Below are positions 36,106 through 44,889 of a stretch of 64,000 nucleotides of DNA, in pieces. The position numbers and the translations under genes are program-made. Position 1 is the stretch's first letter, and every line of letters begins with the position of its first letter. The notes beneath the pieces are model-generated. The model searched no databases, had not been told where the DNA came from, and saw nothing but the letters and a program-made list of their open reading frames with translations. This DNA comes from Flavobacteriales bacterium. GTDB taxonomy: Bacteria; Bacteroidota; Bacteroidia; JACJYZ01. Location of the stretch: contig JACJYZ010000003.1 of NCBI GenBank assembly GCA_020635855.1, forward strand, positions 1 to 64,000. Direction: 5' to 3'.

Positions 36106-39100
36106 ATGAAAAATCTGTTCGCCTGGAAACGAATGTGCACCGGGCTGTTCTCTCTACTCATTCTGGGATTCGGCTTCATGGCCCATGCCCAGAACCCCGA
36201 TAAAGCCTGTAAGCTTAAAGCCAGGTTTGATTTCAAAGTCGACAGCTGCAAAGTAACCTTTGCCGACCTCAGCCTCGCCGGTGCAGGTACCACCATCACC
36301 AACTGGTATTGGGATTTCGGCGATGGTACCACATCCCTGCTGCAGAACCCCACCCACGTGTATACATTCTCAGGCGCCTACAACGTGTGTCTGACCATCG
36401 TAGGTGTGAATGCCGCAGGCGAGCGATGCAAAGATCAGTTCTGTGCACGCGTGCAGGTCAACGGTTGTGGATTCAACCTGCCCTGTAAACTCAAGGCCCG
36501 CTTCGGAGTCAAAGACAGTTGCCTGACGGCGAATTTTACCGATTTCAGCCTGTCAGGTCTCGGAACCACCATCACCGCCTGGTATTGGGATTTTGGTGAT
36601 GGCGGCACATCCACCCTGCAGAATCCGACACACGTGTACGGCGCAACAGGTGTGTACAACGTGTGCCTGACCATTGTGGGTGTGAACCCCAACGGACAGC
36701 AATGTAAAGATCAGTATTGTGCCAAGGTCAAGGTGAAGGATTGCGGACAAACCGAACCCTGCCGCCTGCTGTCGCGCTTTAAATTCCGCGACAGTTGCCT
36801 CACCGTGAATTTCCTGGATGCAAGCCTTGCCGGTGCCGGCACCACCATCACCAGCTGGTACTGGAACTTCGGTGACGGCGGTACATCTACCCTGCAAAAC
36901 CCAACCCATACCTACCCGGGAACCGGCGTGTACAACGTTTGTCTCACCATTGTAGGTGTGAATGCAGCCGGACAGTATTGCAGAGATCAATACTGCGTTA
37001 ATGTGAAAGTGAAAGATTGCGGTCAGAACGAACCGTGTGTGGTGTTCCCGAGATTTAAACTCATTGATAGCTGTCTGACCGTGAACTTCTATGACGGAAG
37101 CACAGCCGGCACAGGCACTACCATCACCAACTGGTACTGGAACTTCGGCGACGGCGGTACATCCACCCTGCAAAACCCGATGCATACCTACGGCGCGGCA
37201 GGTGTATACAATGTATGCCTGACCATTGTCGGTGTGAACGTAGACGGTACCCAATGCAAAGATCAGATCTGCATTCCGGTGACGGTGAAAGATTGCGGCA
37301 AACCGTGTGAAGTGTATCCAAGGTTCCAGTGGGCTGATAGCTGTCTCACAGTGAACTTCCTTGACTTCAGCGCAGCGGGTGCCGGCACCACCATTACCAA
37401 CTGGTATTGGAATTTCGGTGATGGCGGTACATCCACCCTGCAAAATCCGGTGCATACGTTCCCGGCAGCGGGTACCTATAACGTGTGTCTCATCGTGGTG
37501 GGCATGAATGCCGACAGCGTGAGATGCAAGAACGAACTCTGCCTGGATGTAACCGTGAAAGATTGTGGCAACGAACCCTGTGCGGTATATCCCAAGTTCG
37601 ACTGGCGCGATAGCTGCCTGACGGTGAATTTCCTTGACTTCAGCGCAGCGGGTATCGGCACTACCATCACCAGCTGGTTCTGGGATTTCGGCGACGGCGG
37701 TACATCCACTTTGCAGAACCCGATGCATACGTTCCCGGTAGCGGGCACATATACGGTATGCCTGACCGTTGTGGGTACCAATCCCCTCACCGCCACTGAA
37801 TGCAAAGACAGACTTTGTCTGCAGGTGACAGTAAAAGATTGTGGCAACGAACCCTGTGCGGTATATCCGAGGTTCGACTGGCGTGATAGCTGTCTGACGG
37901 TGAATTTCCTCGACTTCAGTGCGGCCGGTGCCGGCACCACCATCACCAACTGGTACTGGAACTTTGGCGATGGCGGTACATCCACTTTGCAGAACCCGAT
38001 GCATACTTTCCCGGCAGCAGGCACATATACGGTATGCCTGACCGTTGTGGGCACCAATCCGCAGACCGCTACCGAATGCAAAAACCAACTTTGTCTGCAG
38101 GTAACGGTGAAAGACTGCGGCAACCCACCCTGTGAAGTATACCCGAGGTTCCAGTGGGCCGACAGCTGCCTCACGGTGAATTTCCTCGACTTCAGTGCGG
38201 CCGGTCCGGGTACCACCATCACCGACTGGTACTGGAACTTTGGCGACGGCGGTACATCCACCCTGCAAAATCCGATGCATACATTCCCTGCCGCGGGTAC
38301 TTATAAGGTATGCCTCACGGTTGTGGGTATCAACGCCGACAGCGTGAGATGCAAGAATGAACTTTGCCTGGATGTGACTGTGAAGGATTGTAGCAATGAT
38401 TGCGTGGTACACGCCAGGTTTGCCTATGGGGCACATTGCCTCACGGTGAACTTTACCGATAACAGCGCAGCCGATCCGGGTACCGTGATCACCAGCTGGT
38501 TCTGGGATTTCGGTGACGGAAATACATCCACCCTCCAAAATCCGTCTCATACCTATGCGGCTGGTGGAACGTATACCGTATGTCTGAAGGTTGCAGGTGT
38601 GAGCGCAGACGGCTCTCAGTGTGAAGACAAGATCTGCGGTACGATTCTCGTGCAACCGTGTGACCAGGATACATGTGCCGTGTACCCTCGTTTCGACTGG
38701 CAGGATAGCTGCCTGACGGTGAACTTCACCGACTACAGCGTCACCGGACCGGGTACCGGAATCACCAACTGGTACTGGAGTTTCGGGGATGGCAGCACAT
38801 CCACCTTGCAGAACCCGACGCATACCTTCCCTGCAGCCGGCACCTATAAAGTATGCCTGGCAGTTGTAGGCATGAATGCCGACAGCATGCAATGCAAGAA
38901 CGAACTCTGCATGGATGTGACCGTGAAGGATTGCGGCAACGAACCCTGCACGCTGATGCCGAAGTTCGACTGGAAAGACAGTTGCCTGATGGTACTGTTC
39001 GTTGATGGAAGCTTGTCAGGCCCTGGCACCACCATCACCAGCTGGAACTGGAGCTTTGGCGATGGCGGTACGTCATCTCTGCAGAATCCGACACATGTAT

Positions 39101-40044
39101 ATGCAGTTGCGGGTACCTACAAGGTATGCCTGGGGATTGCCGGTGTGAGCACCGATGGTACCCAATGCCGTGACGAAGTGTGTATGGAAGTGACGGTGAA
39201 AGATTGCGGCAATGAGCCTTGCTCGTTGGTGCCCAGGTTCGATTGGAAAGACAGCTGCCAGACGGTGAGCTTCATCGATCTAAGTGCATTCGGTGTCGGA
39301 ACGGTCATCACCAACTGGTATTGGGACTTCGGAGACGGCGGTACATCGACCTTGCAAAACCCGACCCATGCCTATGTTTCGCCCGGCGTATACGTGGTAT
39401 GCCTGACCATCGTGGGTGTAACAGCCGATGGCAACCAGTGCAAAGACCAGGTATGCACGCAGGTGGTGGTGAACCCCTGTGACAACGGAGGATGCATCGT
39501 AGTGCCGAAGTTTGGGCTGAAGCGCGATAGTTGTACGGTGTCCTTTGTGGACCTGAGCACCACAGCTCCCGGAACCATCATTGGTTCATGGAATTGGGAC
39601 TTCGGTGATGGTGGTACATCAAATGTGCAGAACCCCACCCATACCTATGCGGCCTCCGGTACGTATGTTGTATGCCTTGAAGTATCTGGTGTAACGGCAG
39701 ACGGTACCCAATGCAGGGATAAGATCTGTGAAGCAATCACTGTCCTGTGTGATAGTGCAGATCCGCAGATCAGACCCATACGGAAGATGAACCTGTCATC
39801 CCTGGAAGTGTTCCCGAACCCGGCTACCAACCAGGCGCAGGTACGGTTCCTGGTCGCTGAAGAAGGTGCGGTTAACATCACCGTGTATGACATGCAGGGA
39901 AGGGTACTTGATGTGTTGCAGAATGGCAACATGACGGCCGGTGCACATAGCATTGATTGGAAAGTAAGTGTACCTCCCGGAGTATACATGGTAACCGTCA
40001 GAACCGAAGTTTCCATTGAAAGGAAACAGGTTGTGATCCGGTAA
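36106..40044 (+). CDS. T9SS-sorted protein with 13 tandem PKD repeats
   Basis: 1312 residues: signal peptide 1-28 (ends A-H-A-Q), then thirteen PKD domains of about 92-97 residues each from Cys35, each with W-Y-W-x-F-G-D-G, T-S-x-L-Q-N-P-x-H and a V-C-L-T-I/V-V-G core. Each domain begins and ends with cysteines (C-x-V-Y-P-R-F and V-K-D-C-G), so each probably has a disulfide. The last 80 residues are a T9SS tail (LEVFPNPATNQAQVRF, ending R-K-Q-V-V-I-R). PKD arrays make stiff rods on the cell surface and often serve adhesion or gliding. Neighbouring repeats are nearly identical at DNA level (for example 37111-37190 and 37945-38025), so repeat number may change by recombination. No catalytic domain is present. 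Followed by a strong terminator. Confidence 0.92.
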   Translation: MKNLFAWKRMCTGLFSLLILGFGFMAHAQNPDKACKLKARFDFKVDSCKVTFADLSLAGAGTTITNWYWDFGDGTTSLLQNPTHVYTFSGAYNVCLTIVGVNAAGERCKDQFCARVQVNGCGFNLPCKLKARFGVKDSCLTANFTDFSLSGLGTTITAWYWDFGDGGTSTLQNPTHVYGATGVYNVCLTIVGVNPNGQQCKDQYCAKVKVKDCGQTEPCRLLSRFKFRDSCLTVNFLDASLAGAGTTITSWYWNFGDGGTSTLQNPTHTYPGTGVYNVCLTIVGVNAAGQYCRDQYCVNVKVKDCGQNEPCVVFPRFKLIDSCLTVNFYDGSTAGTGTTITNWYWNFGDGGTSTLQNPMHTYGAAGVYNVCLTIVGVNVDGTQCKDQICIPVTVKDCGKPCEVYPRFQWADSCLTVNFLDFSAAGAGTTITNWYWNFGDGGTSTLQNPVHTFPAAGTYNVCLIVVGMNADSVRCKNELCLDVTVKDCGNEPCAVYPKFDWRDSCLTVNFLDFSAAGIGTTITSWFWDFGDGGTSTLQNPMHTFPVAGTYTVCLTVVGTNPLTATECKDRLCLQVTVKDCGNEPCAVYPRFDWRDSCLTVNFLDFSAAGAGTTITNWYWNFGDGGTSTLQNPMHTFPAAGTYTVCLTVVGTNPQTATECKNQLCLQVTVKDCGNPPCEVYPRFQWADSCLTVNFLDFSAAGPGTTITDWYWNFGDGGTSTLQNPMHTFPAAGTYKVCLTVVGINADSVRCKNELCLDVTVKDCSNDCVVHARFAYGAHCLTVNFTDNSAADPGTVITSWFWDFGDGNTSTLQNPSHTYAAGGTYTVCLKVAGVSADGSQCEDKICGTILVQPCDQDTCAVYPRFDWQDSCLTVNFTDYSVTGPGTGITNWYWSFGDGSTSTLQNPTHTFPAAGTYKVCLAVVGMNADSMQCKNELCMDVTVKDCGNEPCTLMPKFDWKDSCLMVLFVDGSLSGPGTTITSWNWSFGDGGTSSLQNPTHVYAVAGTYKVCLGIAGVSTDGTQCRDEVCMEVTVKDCGNEPCSLVPRFDWKDSCQTVSFIDLSAFGVGTVITNWYWDFGDGGTSTLQNPTHAYVSPGVYVVCLTIVGVTADGNQCKDQVCTQVVVNPCDNGGCIVVPKFGLKRDSCTVSFVDLSTTAPGTIIGSWNWDFGDGGTSNVQNPTHTYAASGTYVVCLEVSGVTADGTQCRDKICEAITVLCDSADPQIRPIRKMNLSSLEVFPNPATNQAQVRFLVAEEGAVNITVYDMQGRVLDVLQNGNMTAGAHSIDWKVSVPPGVYMVTVRTEVSIERKQVVIR

Positions 40045-40067
40045 ACCGTTAAATAAATTCATGAATC

Positions 40068-40097
40068 GGGGCTGCCTGGATAAGGCAGCCCCTTTTT
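40068..40097 (+). terminator. Intrinsic terminator of the PKD gene
   Basis: GGGGCTGCC (40068-40076) pairs perfectly with GGCAGCCCC (40084-40092) over a 7-base loop and is followed by TTTTT (40093-40097). It lies 23 bases after the stop. Confidence 0.9.
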
Positions 40098-40269
40098 GTT
40101 GGCGCCCGTTACCACTGAGATGCTGGTTGGATCATGGTGGTTCGTATTCATTGCATGATACAATCTTACATCTTCCGGCGCCGGATGGGCTGACAAAAGT
40201 CACCGTCAGGGCTGGAGCTACATCATCGCATTCCAAAAGGATTCGCCATTCCTTTGACAAAAAAACCGG

Positions 40270-40785
40270 ATGATCGGATGGATCGCTTTGGGACTTGTGC
40301 TGGGAGGAATGGTATTCCTGATGGTAACGCCGATGGTGTTTCATGTGGATACCCGGCAGGAGACCGTATGGCTGGCATGGAAAGGGGTGATGCGGGCGAG
40401 CCTGGTTCACGCCGAAGACAACCGCCTCCTGATGCGCTTCCGGTTCCTGTTCTTTACATACACAAAAGATGTTCATTCGCTGGCTGGGGGAAAGCAGAAA
40501 GCGCCTGAAGCAAAGGATAAAAAGAAGCGGAAGCCATCCGGAAAAAAACGAAGCATCCGGAAAATGCTGCGAAAGGCAATCAGGGTGATGCGCACCTTCC
40601 GGGTGACCCAATGGGAAATGGATGTGGACACGGGTGATTACGTGTGGAATGCATGGTTGTATCCCGTGGGACATTGGATGAGTAAGGGTAACCGCCACAT
40701 CCGGGTGAATTTCAGGGGAGAAAACGAGTGGTTACTGACCGTTGAAAACCGACTTTACAGAATTGTTTACGCTTTGATCAGATGA
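40270..40785 (+). CDS. DUF2953 (YtfI-like) membrane protein
   Basis: 171 residues. An N-terminal membrane helix (2-22) is followed by a beta segment (VFHVDTRQETVWLAWKGVM), a very basic linker (about 78-105, K/R rich) and a C-terminal segment VTQWEMDVDTGDYVWNAWLYPVG that matches the conserved end of DUF2953/YtfI proteins. In Firmicutes ytfI lies beside ytfJ (gerW); here too the next gene, 28 bases downstream, is GerW-like, which supports both calls. Function in non-spore formers is unknown; a membrane-bound partner of GerW is likely. Confidence 0.65.
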   Translation: MIGWIALGLVLGGMVFLMVTPMVFHVDTRQETVWLAWKGVMRASLVHAEDNRLLMRFRFLFFTYTKDVHSLAGGKQKAPEAKDKKKRKPSGKKRSIRKMLRKAIRVMRTFRVTQWEMDVDTGDYVWNAWLYPVGHWMSKGNRHIRVNFRGENEWLLTVENRLYRIVYALIR

Positions 40786-40813
40786 TTATAAAAACCCTTT
40801 AATACCAATCGAC

Positions 40814-41176
40814 ATGGAAATGAAATTTGATGAAATGCTGGGTAAGGTCACAGACTTTATCAAGTCGGAAGCCAACACCGATACGGTAATTGGCAAACAA
40901 TTCACCCTGGGAGAATTCACCTGCGTGCCCGTGATCAAAATAGGCATGGGTTTCGGTTCGGGTGGTGGAGAAGGCGAAGATCCGAAGAAGGGAAAAGGAG
41001 AAGGCGGAGGCGCTGGTGCCGGTATCGGCATTGAGCCCGTAGGATTCCTGGTGAGCAGGAAGGAAGAGATCTCGTTCATAGGTGCGGGCAAAACGAAAGG
41101 ACTGGCGGCTGCCTTTGAAAAGGTGCCCGGATTGATCGAAAAGTTCATGGATAAGAAAGAAGGTGCACACGCATAG
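40814..41176 (+). CDS. GerW/YtfJ-family protein
   Basis: 120 residues, no signal peptide. It follows the YtfJ plan: a short N-terminal helix (FDEMLGKVTDFIKSEANTDTVIG), then GKQFTLGEFTCVPVIKIGMGFGSGGG, a glycine-rich and charged centre (GEGEDPKKGKGEGGGAGAGI), and the closing strand pair IEPVGFLVSRKEEISFI. In Bacillus, GerW is needed for spore germination with certain germinants, yet related genes exist widely in bacteria that do not sporulate. It follows the DUF2953 gene by 28 bases and is ended by the terminator at 41205. The family call rests on the gene pair and the G-rich centre. Confidence 0.8.
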   Translation: MEMKFDEMLGKVTDFIKSEANTDTVIGKQFTLGEFTCVPVIKIGMGFGSGGGEGEDPKKGKGEGGGAGAGIGIEPVGFLVSRKEEISFIGAGKTKGLAAAFEKVPGLIEKFMDKKEGAHA

Positions 41177-41204
41177 GTGTAGTGCTTAAACAAGAAACGA
41201 AAAA

Positions 41205-41229
41205 GGGGCCAATATGCCGGCCCCCTTTT
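41205..41229 (+). terminator. Intrinsic terminator after the GerW-like gene
   Basis: GGGGCC (41205-41210) pairs with GGCCCC (41219-41224) across an 8-base loop; A-run before and CTTTT after (41225-41229). Confidence 0.8.
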
Positions 41230-41377
41230 CATTTGCCGAATTCTGATCCAAGGTTGGTATTCATGCACTGAAAAGCGCCGTTCGTGAAATGCTGGTTTGG
41301 GTTTTATGGAATATTACTTCCCTTTGAACCTTGAGCGTAACATTTTGTTCGTAGCTACTCACTTAAAAAAATGAAAC

Positions 41378-41956
41378 ATGAAAAGGAAATTGTTGGTTGC
41401 AGGTTTGGCATGCCTTGCATGGGTGCAGGGATCACAAGCACAGACTGTATTTACAGTAAAACCCGGCCTGAACCTCAATGGTGTCAATGTTGGATATAAG
41501 ACGGGCATCGTGGAACCGTTTGTCGGACTTCAATTTGCAAACATCATGGCCAAGAGTACATACACCAACACAAGTGAGGATGTGATCAAAGCACATCTGT
41601 ACATGCCCAGTGTAGGTGCAAGGGTATTCGTCCTGGATCAGGGCCCGTTGAAGGGTGCTTTCAGTGCAAGTTTTTTCAAGCCCGTCATCTCGGGTGAATC
41701 AACCACGGATACCACTTTTCAGGAAGACATCAAGCATGTTTCCGTGTGGGGTTGTGAGTTGGGTTTCGGAATGGAATACTTCTTTGACGAGCATTTCAGT
41801 GTGGGTGGCGAGTATGGTTACCGCGCCGGTTTCTTCCGTCATACCTATTCCACCAACAGCAATGAAGATATCCTGCATGTGAACATGTCGTATGTGTCTG
41901 TATCGCTGAATTTCTATATCAATTGCGGTCAGGCGGAAAAGAAGGAAAAGGAATAA
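41378..41956 (+). CDS. Outer-membrane beta-barrel protein, PorT/OmpW-like size
   Basis: 192 residues: signal peptide 1-21 (ends S-Q-A-Q), then about eight amphipathic strands (FTVKPGLNLNGVNVGYKTG, GPLKGAFSASFFKPVI, EDIKHVSVWGCELGFGMEYFF, EHFSVGGEYGYRAGFF) ending with the aromatic strand SYVSVSLNFYIN. The mature length and glycine/aromatic pattern fit the beta-barrel families typical of Bacteroidota outer membranes. No enzymatic motif. A single-gene unit closed by the perfect palindrome at 41984-42021. Confidence 0.7.
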   Translation: MKRKLLVAGLACLAWVQGSQAQTVFTVKPGLNLNGVNVGYKTGIVEPFVGLQFANIMAKSTYTNTSEDVIKAHLYMPSVGARVFVLDQGPLKGAFSASFFKPVISGESTTDTTFQEDIKHVSVWGCELGFGMEYFFDEHFSVGGEYGYRAGFFRHTYSTNSNEDILHVNMSYVSVSLNFYINCGQAEKKEKE

Positions 41957-41983
41957 AGGGCGGCAAACGCCCATTGAAGCAAT

Positions 41984-42021
41984 AAAGCAAAAGAGCCGGA
42001 ACGTTCCGGCTCTTTTGCTTT
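41984..42021. terminator. Perfect bidirectional terminator
   Basis: A 38-base perfect palindrome: AAAGCAAAAGAGCCGGAAC (41984-42002) and its complement (42003-42021). A-rich on the left and T-rich on the right, it serves both the plus gene ending at 41956 and the minus gene ending at 42031. Confidence 0.9.
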
Positions 42022-42030
42022 TGATAGGTT

Positions 42031-42408
42031 TTATCGGATCAGTGGTTTGTACTTTGCATAGTCTTCAACAATCGCCCATACCTCAATGGCCGTCATCACC
42101 AGCGGCATGCCTAGCGTAGCTGGATCCACCGTTGCATGTAACGAGAGGATGCCCGCCAGCAAAGGGAGACAAACCAACGCCCCCAAAGCCCTGAAGCGGG
42201 GGATCATGAAAAGAAGGCCGCCGATGATCTCAAAGGTGGCGGTTAACGGCATCACCCATTTCATTTGCATCATGGCAATCACCTGTTGCATCATGCCTTC
42301 CGGCATGTCTTCCGGCATGGGCATGTACTGGAAGAAAATGTTAAGTCCGGCATTGACCATGACAAGTCCGAACAGTGCTGCCAACACGGCAAGGATTTTT
42401 TTTCTCAT
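42031..42408 (-). CDS. DoxX-family membrane protein
   Basis: 125 residues with four hydrophobic helices (about 6-28, 45-68, 73-93, 96-116). The Met-rich first loop (MPMPEDMPEGMMQQ) and the G-G-L-L-F-M-I-P-R-F motif after the second helix fit the DoxX/DoxX-like family. These small inner-membrane proteins are linked to redox or thiol balance but are poorly defined. It stands alone, convergent with the beta-barrel gene. The RALGALVCLPLLAGILS helix is typical of the group. Confidence 0.75.
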   Translation of the reverse strand: MRKKILAVLAALFGLVMVNAGLNIFFQYMPMPEDMPEGMMQQVIAMMQMKWVMPLTATFEIIGGLLFMIPRFRALGALVCLPLLAGILSLHATVDPATLGMPLVMTAIEVWAIVEDYAKYKPLIR

Positions 42409-42724
42409 ACAGGAGAGGAGTTGGTTTTCTCAAAGGTAGAATAAAAGTGACGTCTTTTTACATGGCATCATTCCCATAAATGAAACATGTATGGGCCAAC
42501 AAAAATCCCCCTGCTCACGCTTGTGAACAGGGGGAGATGCGGGAGGGGAATCTCCTCAAATTACTGCAAGATCATTTTATGGGCATTCACCTCACCTTTT
42601 TACATCAGCAATGGGGTACTCATGGTCAGCGTCATGGAGAGTCCGGCTGCCGGGGCACCCGGGTGAGCGGTGTATCTTATACGCACGTGACAGGTTATGA
42701 AGGTGTAACCCAATCGCAAAGCGT
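42409..42724. other. Intergenic stretch with an orphan minus-strand terminator
   Basis: No gene is supported. It contains a hairpin at 42506-42535 (CCCCCTG / CAGGGGG arms) that, read on the minus strand, is followed by TTTTT, as expected of an intrinsic terminator, yet no minus-strand gene ends here. About 35 bases before it on that strand is a TAA preceded by codons for A-H-K-M-I-L-Q, which resembles the last residues of a T9SS tail. A decayed gene end is possible; see findings. Confidence 0.4.
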
Positions 42725-44194
42725 ATGACCTTCCGCAAAAGCATAACAGGCAAACTCGCAGCTGCTAGCGTATGTGCAGGCATTGCTGCCTGGGCATGGC
42801 AACCATCACCCCATCATGTCACACCCGTCGCAATCGTTCATGTACCGAACGCAGTGTCGCCTCCTCTGAAGGGTGTAAGCATCCCTTTTGAGCGCTTTGA
42901 AGTGGATGCATCAAAGGAACAAACCATCCGCACCGCTTCCGGCAATACCATACATGTTCCCGCGAACGCAATTAAAGATGATTCCGGGAAAACCGTAACC
43001 GGGAACATCACCCTGCTCTACCGGCAATTCAATGATGCGGTCGACTATTTCATCGCCGGTATCCCTATGACATATGACTCCGCAGGTACCCAATATCATT
43101 TTGAGTCGGCAGGCATGTTCGAGCTGAAGGCCGGTGATTCATCTCTTTCGTTGCAATCCCCCGTGACCGTGACCTACCTGTCCGCCAATCCCGACGACCG
43201 CTTCAACCTGTATCGCCTGGATGAGACCAGCGGTCGTTGGGATTACCTCGGGCACAGCGATGTGGTGCAACCCGATGTTCCCGAGATGCTGGCTTCCGCA
43301 AATGAAGGCATCCTTCCCGGAACACTTCCTGAACAACTGCCGCCACCCACAGCCGGTCGTTTCCGCATCAAACTGGATGTGCTGGAAAGTGAGTTCCCGG
43401 AAATCGCCGCATATGGAGATGTGAGTTTTGAAGTTGTCGATGACAGTAAGGCTGATCCTTCGCTCGCTCAACGTGACTGGGATCATGCGGAGATCACCAG
43501 GCTGCCGTCAGGGAATTACCGGTTGCACCTGGAAGACAACCGCGAGGTGTTTGAGTTCGAAGCCCGGCCGGTCATGAATGCCCCCGATACTGAGCAGGCC
43601 CGCATCCGCATGGAAGAAAAGTACGGGGAGGCTGAGAAAATAAAAGCAAACAAACGATCGGAGTCGAACAAAATGCAGGCGGAGAAAACCGAGCGTTTTG
43701 TGCAACAGAAAAACAACCAGTCGCGAAGCCTGAATAATTACCGGGTGGGTCAGATGTATGCCAACGGTGTGGCTGCATCCGGTGAAATGGCTGTGCGCCT
43801 GTTTACGGTGGATGGTTTCGGGATCTACAACTCGGATTGTCCGCGCAACCTGCCTCAGGGAATGATGGTGAACGCAAAACTGAAAGACAAAATGCTGAAG
43901 GTGTCTGACACCACGAAGCTCGCGTTCTTGAAACTCTACCTGGTGGAGAAAGACAGTAAAATGTTATACACATATTATTCAGACTGGGCTTCCCGTTTCG
44001 CTTTCAATCCTGATAAGGAGAACTGCATGTGGACGGTAACGGACGACAACCGCCTGGCCAAATTCACCGTCGAACAATTCAGGGATGTTTCGGTGCGGAA
44101 GCAGGGAGATGTATATTGTTTCCGGATGGAAGTGTCGGAGCGCCCGTTGGATTCGCCAGAAGATGTCCGCGAATTCCTGAACATGGACAAATGA
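42725..44194 (+). CDS. Exported ZU5-like domain protein, partner of GldM-like protein
   Basis: 489 residues with an N-terminal signal-type segment (basic start, core AAASVCAGIAAWAW). Residues 70-165 follow the ZU5-like pattern: GNTIHVPANAIKDDSGKTV, then GIPMTY, FESAGMFELKA and a P-V-T-V-T-Y strand. A charged coiled coil lies at about 290-335 (KIKANKRSESNKMQAEKTER). Residues 345-430 carry LFTVDGFGIYNSDCPRN, related to the motif in the cytochrome-c lipoprotein at 32540. The protein probably lies in the periplasm or on the outer membrane. Its stop overlaps the start of the next gene (ATGA), so the two are co-translated. Function unknown. Confidence 0.7.
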   Translation: MTFRKSITGKLAAASVCAGIAAWAWQPSPHHVTPVAIVHVPNAVSPPLKGVSIPFERFEVDASKEQTIRTASGNTIHVPANAIKDDSGKTVTGNITLLYRQFNDAVDYFIAGIPMTYDSAGTQYHFESAGMFELKAGDSSLSLQSPVTVTYLSANPDDRFNLYRLDETSGRWDYLGHSDVVQPDVPEMLASANEGILPGTLPEQLPPPTAGRFRIKLDVLESEFPEIAAYGDVSFEVVDDSKADPSLAQRDWDHAEITRLPSGNYRLHLEDNREVFEFEARPVMNAPDTEQARIRMEEKYGEAEKIKANKRSESNKMQAEKTERFVQQKNNQSRSLNNYRVGQMYANGVAASGEMAVRLFTVDGFGIYNSDCPRNLPQGMMVNAKLKDKMLKVSDTTKLAFLKLYLVEKDSKMLYTYYSDWASRFAFNPDKENCMWTVTDDNRLAKFTVEQFRDVSVRKQGDVYCFRMEVSERPLDSPEDVREFLNMDK

Positions 44195-44889
44195 TGAAGT
44201 GGTTATGGACCGGCTTGTGTATGTGGCCCTTTTGTGTGGTGGGGCAGGAAACATCCATGCTGAACATCAGGGTGCGATACCCTGTGTCTGTTGTTACGGT
44301 GGACATGCCGGACACCGTACTTTATACCGACCATGTCAACCCGGTGAAAGTAGAGATCACGGGAAAAGATCATTTGGCTTCGGTGCAGCTCCTGGGTGGG
44401 GAAATGCATGGCGCCAAGGGAACATATACCGCCTTCGTAAAAGAAGGAACGGAAGCGGTTTTGCTGGTTACCAGCCGGAAACCCAACGGTAAATTGCAGG
44501 TGGCGTATTCAAAAAACCTCCCCATTGTTCACCTGGCTGATCCGGTACCGATGATCGGCGGGGTGAAGCACGATTCCATCATCAGGAGGGAAGATATGTT
44601 GGCAACAGGCAAGCTTTACGCCAAACTCAACCGGTTCGGTACAACCAATGTCCTGCAAATTCTTTCATTCGATATGCTGGCCTTCAACGGGGTGAGCTTC
44701 GATACATTGTCATCCGCATCGGAACGACTGACACCGGAGATGCGGCGAACACTCTACTACCTGAAAGACGGCAACCCGGTGTATTTTGAGAACATCAGTT
44801 GTCGCATGCCGGATGGTGAAACACGCCGACTGAAATCCATGCGCATTTTTGTGGACTGCCGCAACAGGTGGCCGGGTGTTACCGAGTGA
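44191..44889 (+). CDS. Free-standing GldM C-terminal-domain-like exported protein
   Basis: Start at 44191 (ATGA overlap with the gene before); 232 residues. Signal peptide MMKWLWTGLCMWPFCVVGQ. The rest follows the last two domains of GldM/PorM: TVDMPDTVLYTDHVNPVKVEI (start of the Ig-like D3), a P-I-V-H-L-A-D-P-V-P-M-I-G-G linker, then a D4-like part with LSFDMLAFNG, SERLTPEMRRTLYYL and NPVYFENISCRMPDG. In GldM this region is periplasmic and meets the GldK/GldN ring; here the cytoplasmic and transmembrane parts are absent. It could act as an adaptor to the T9SS or as a decoy. The match is by pattern and would be easy to test. Confidence 0.75.
   Translation: MMKWLWTGLCMWPFCVVGQETSMLNIRVRYPVSVVTVDMPDTVLYTDHVNPVKVEITGKDHLASVQLLGGEMHGAKGTYTAFVKEGTEAVLLVTSRKPNGKLQVAYSKNLPIVHLADPVPMIGGVKHDSIIRREDMLATGKLYAKLNRFGTTNVLQILSFDMLAFNGVSFDTLSSASERLTPEMRRTLYYLKDGNPVYFENISCRMPDGETRRLKSMRIFVDCRNRWPGVTE

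Noticed and set aside
36553..38892. 779-codon open frame on the minus strand, antisense to the PKD gene
   Set aside because: It mirrors the repeats and codon bias of the plus-strand PKD protein, has no signal or domain, and repeats in step with the PKD units. A shadow frame.
40270..41176. Evidence for sporulation
   Set aside because: GerW- and DUF2953-like proteins occur in non-spore formers; no other spore gene is in the window.
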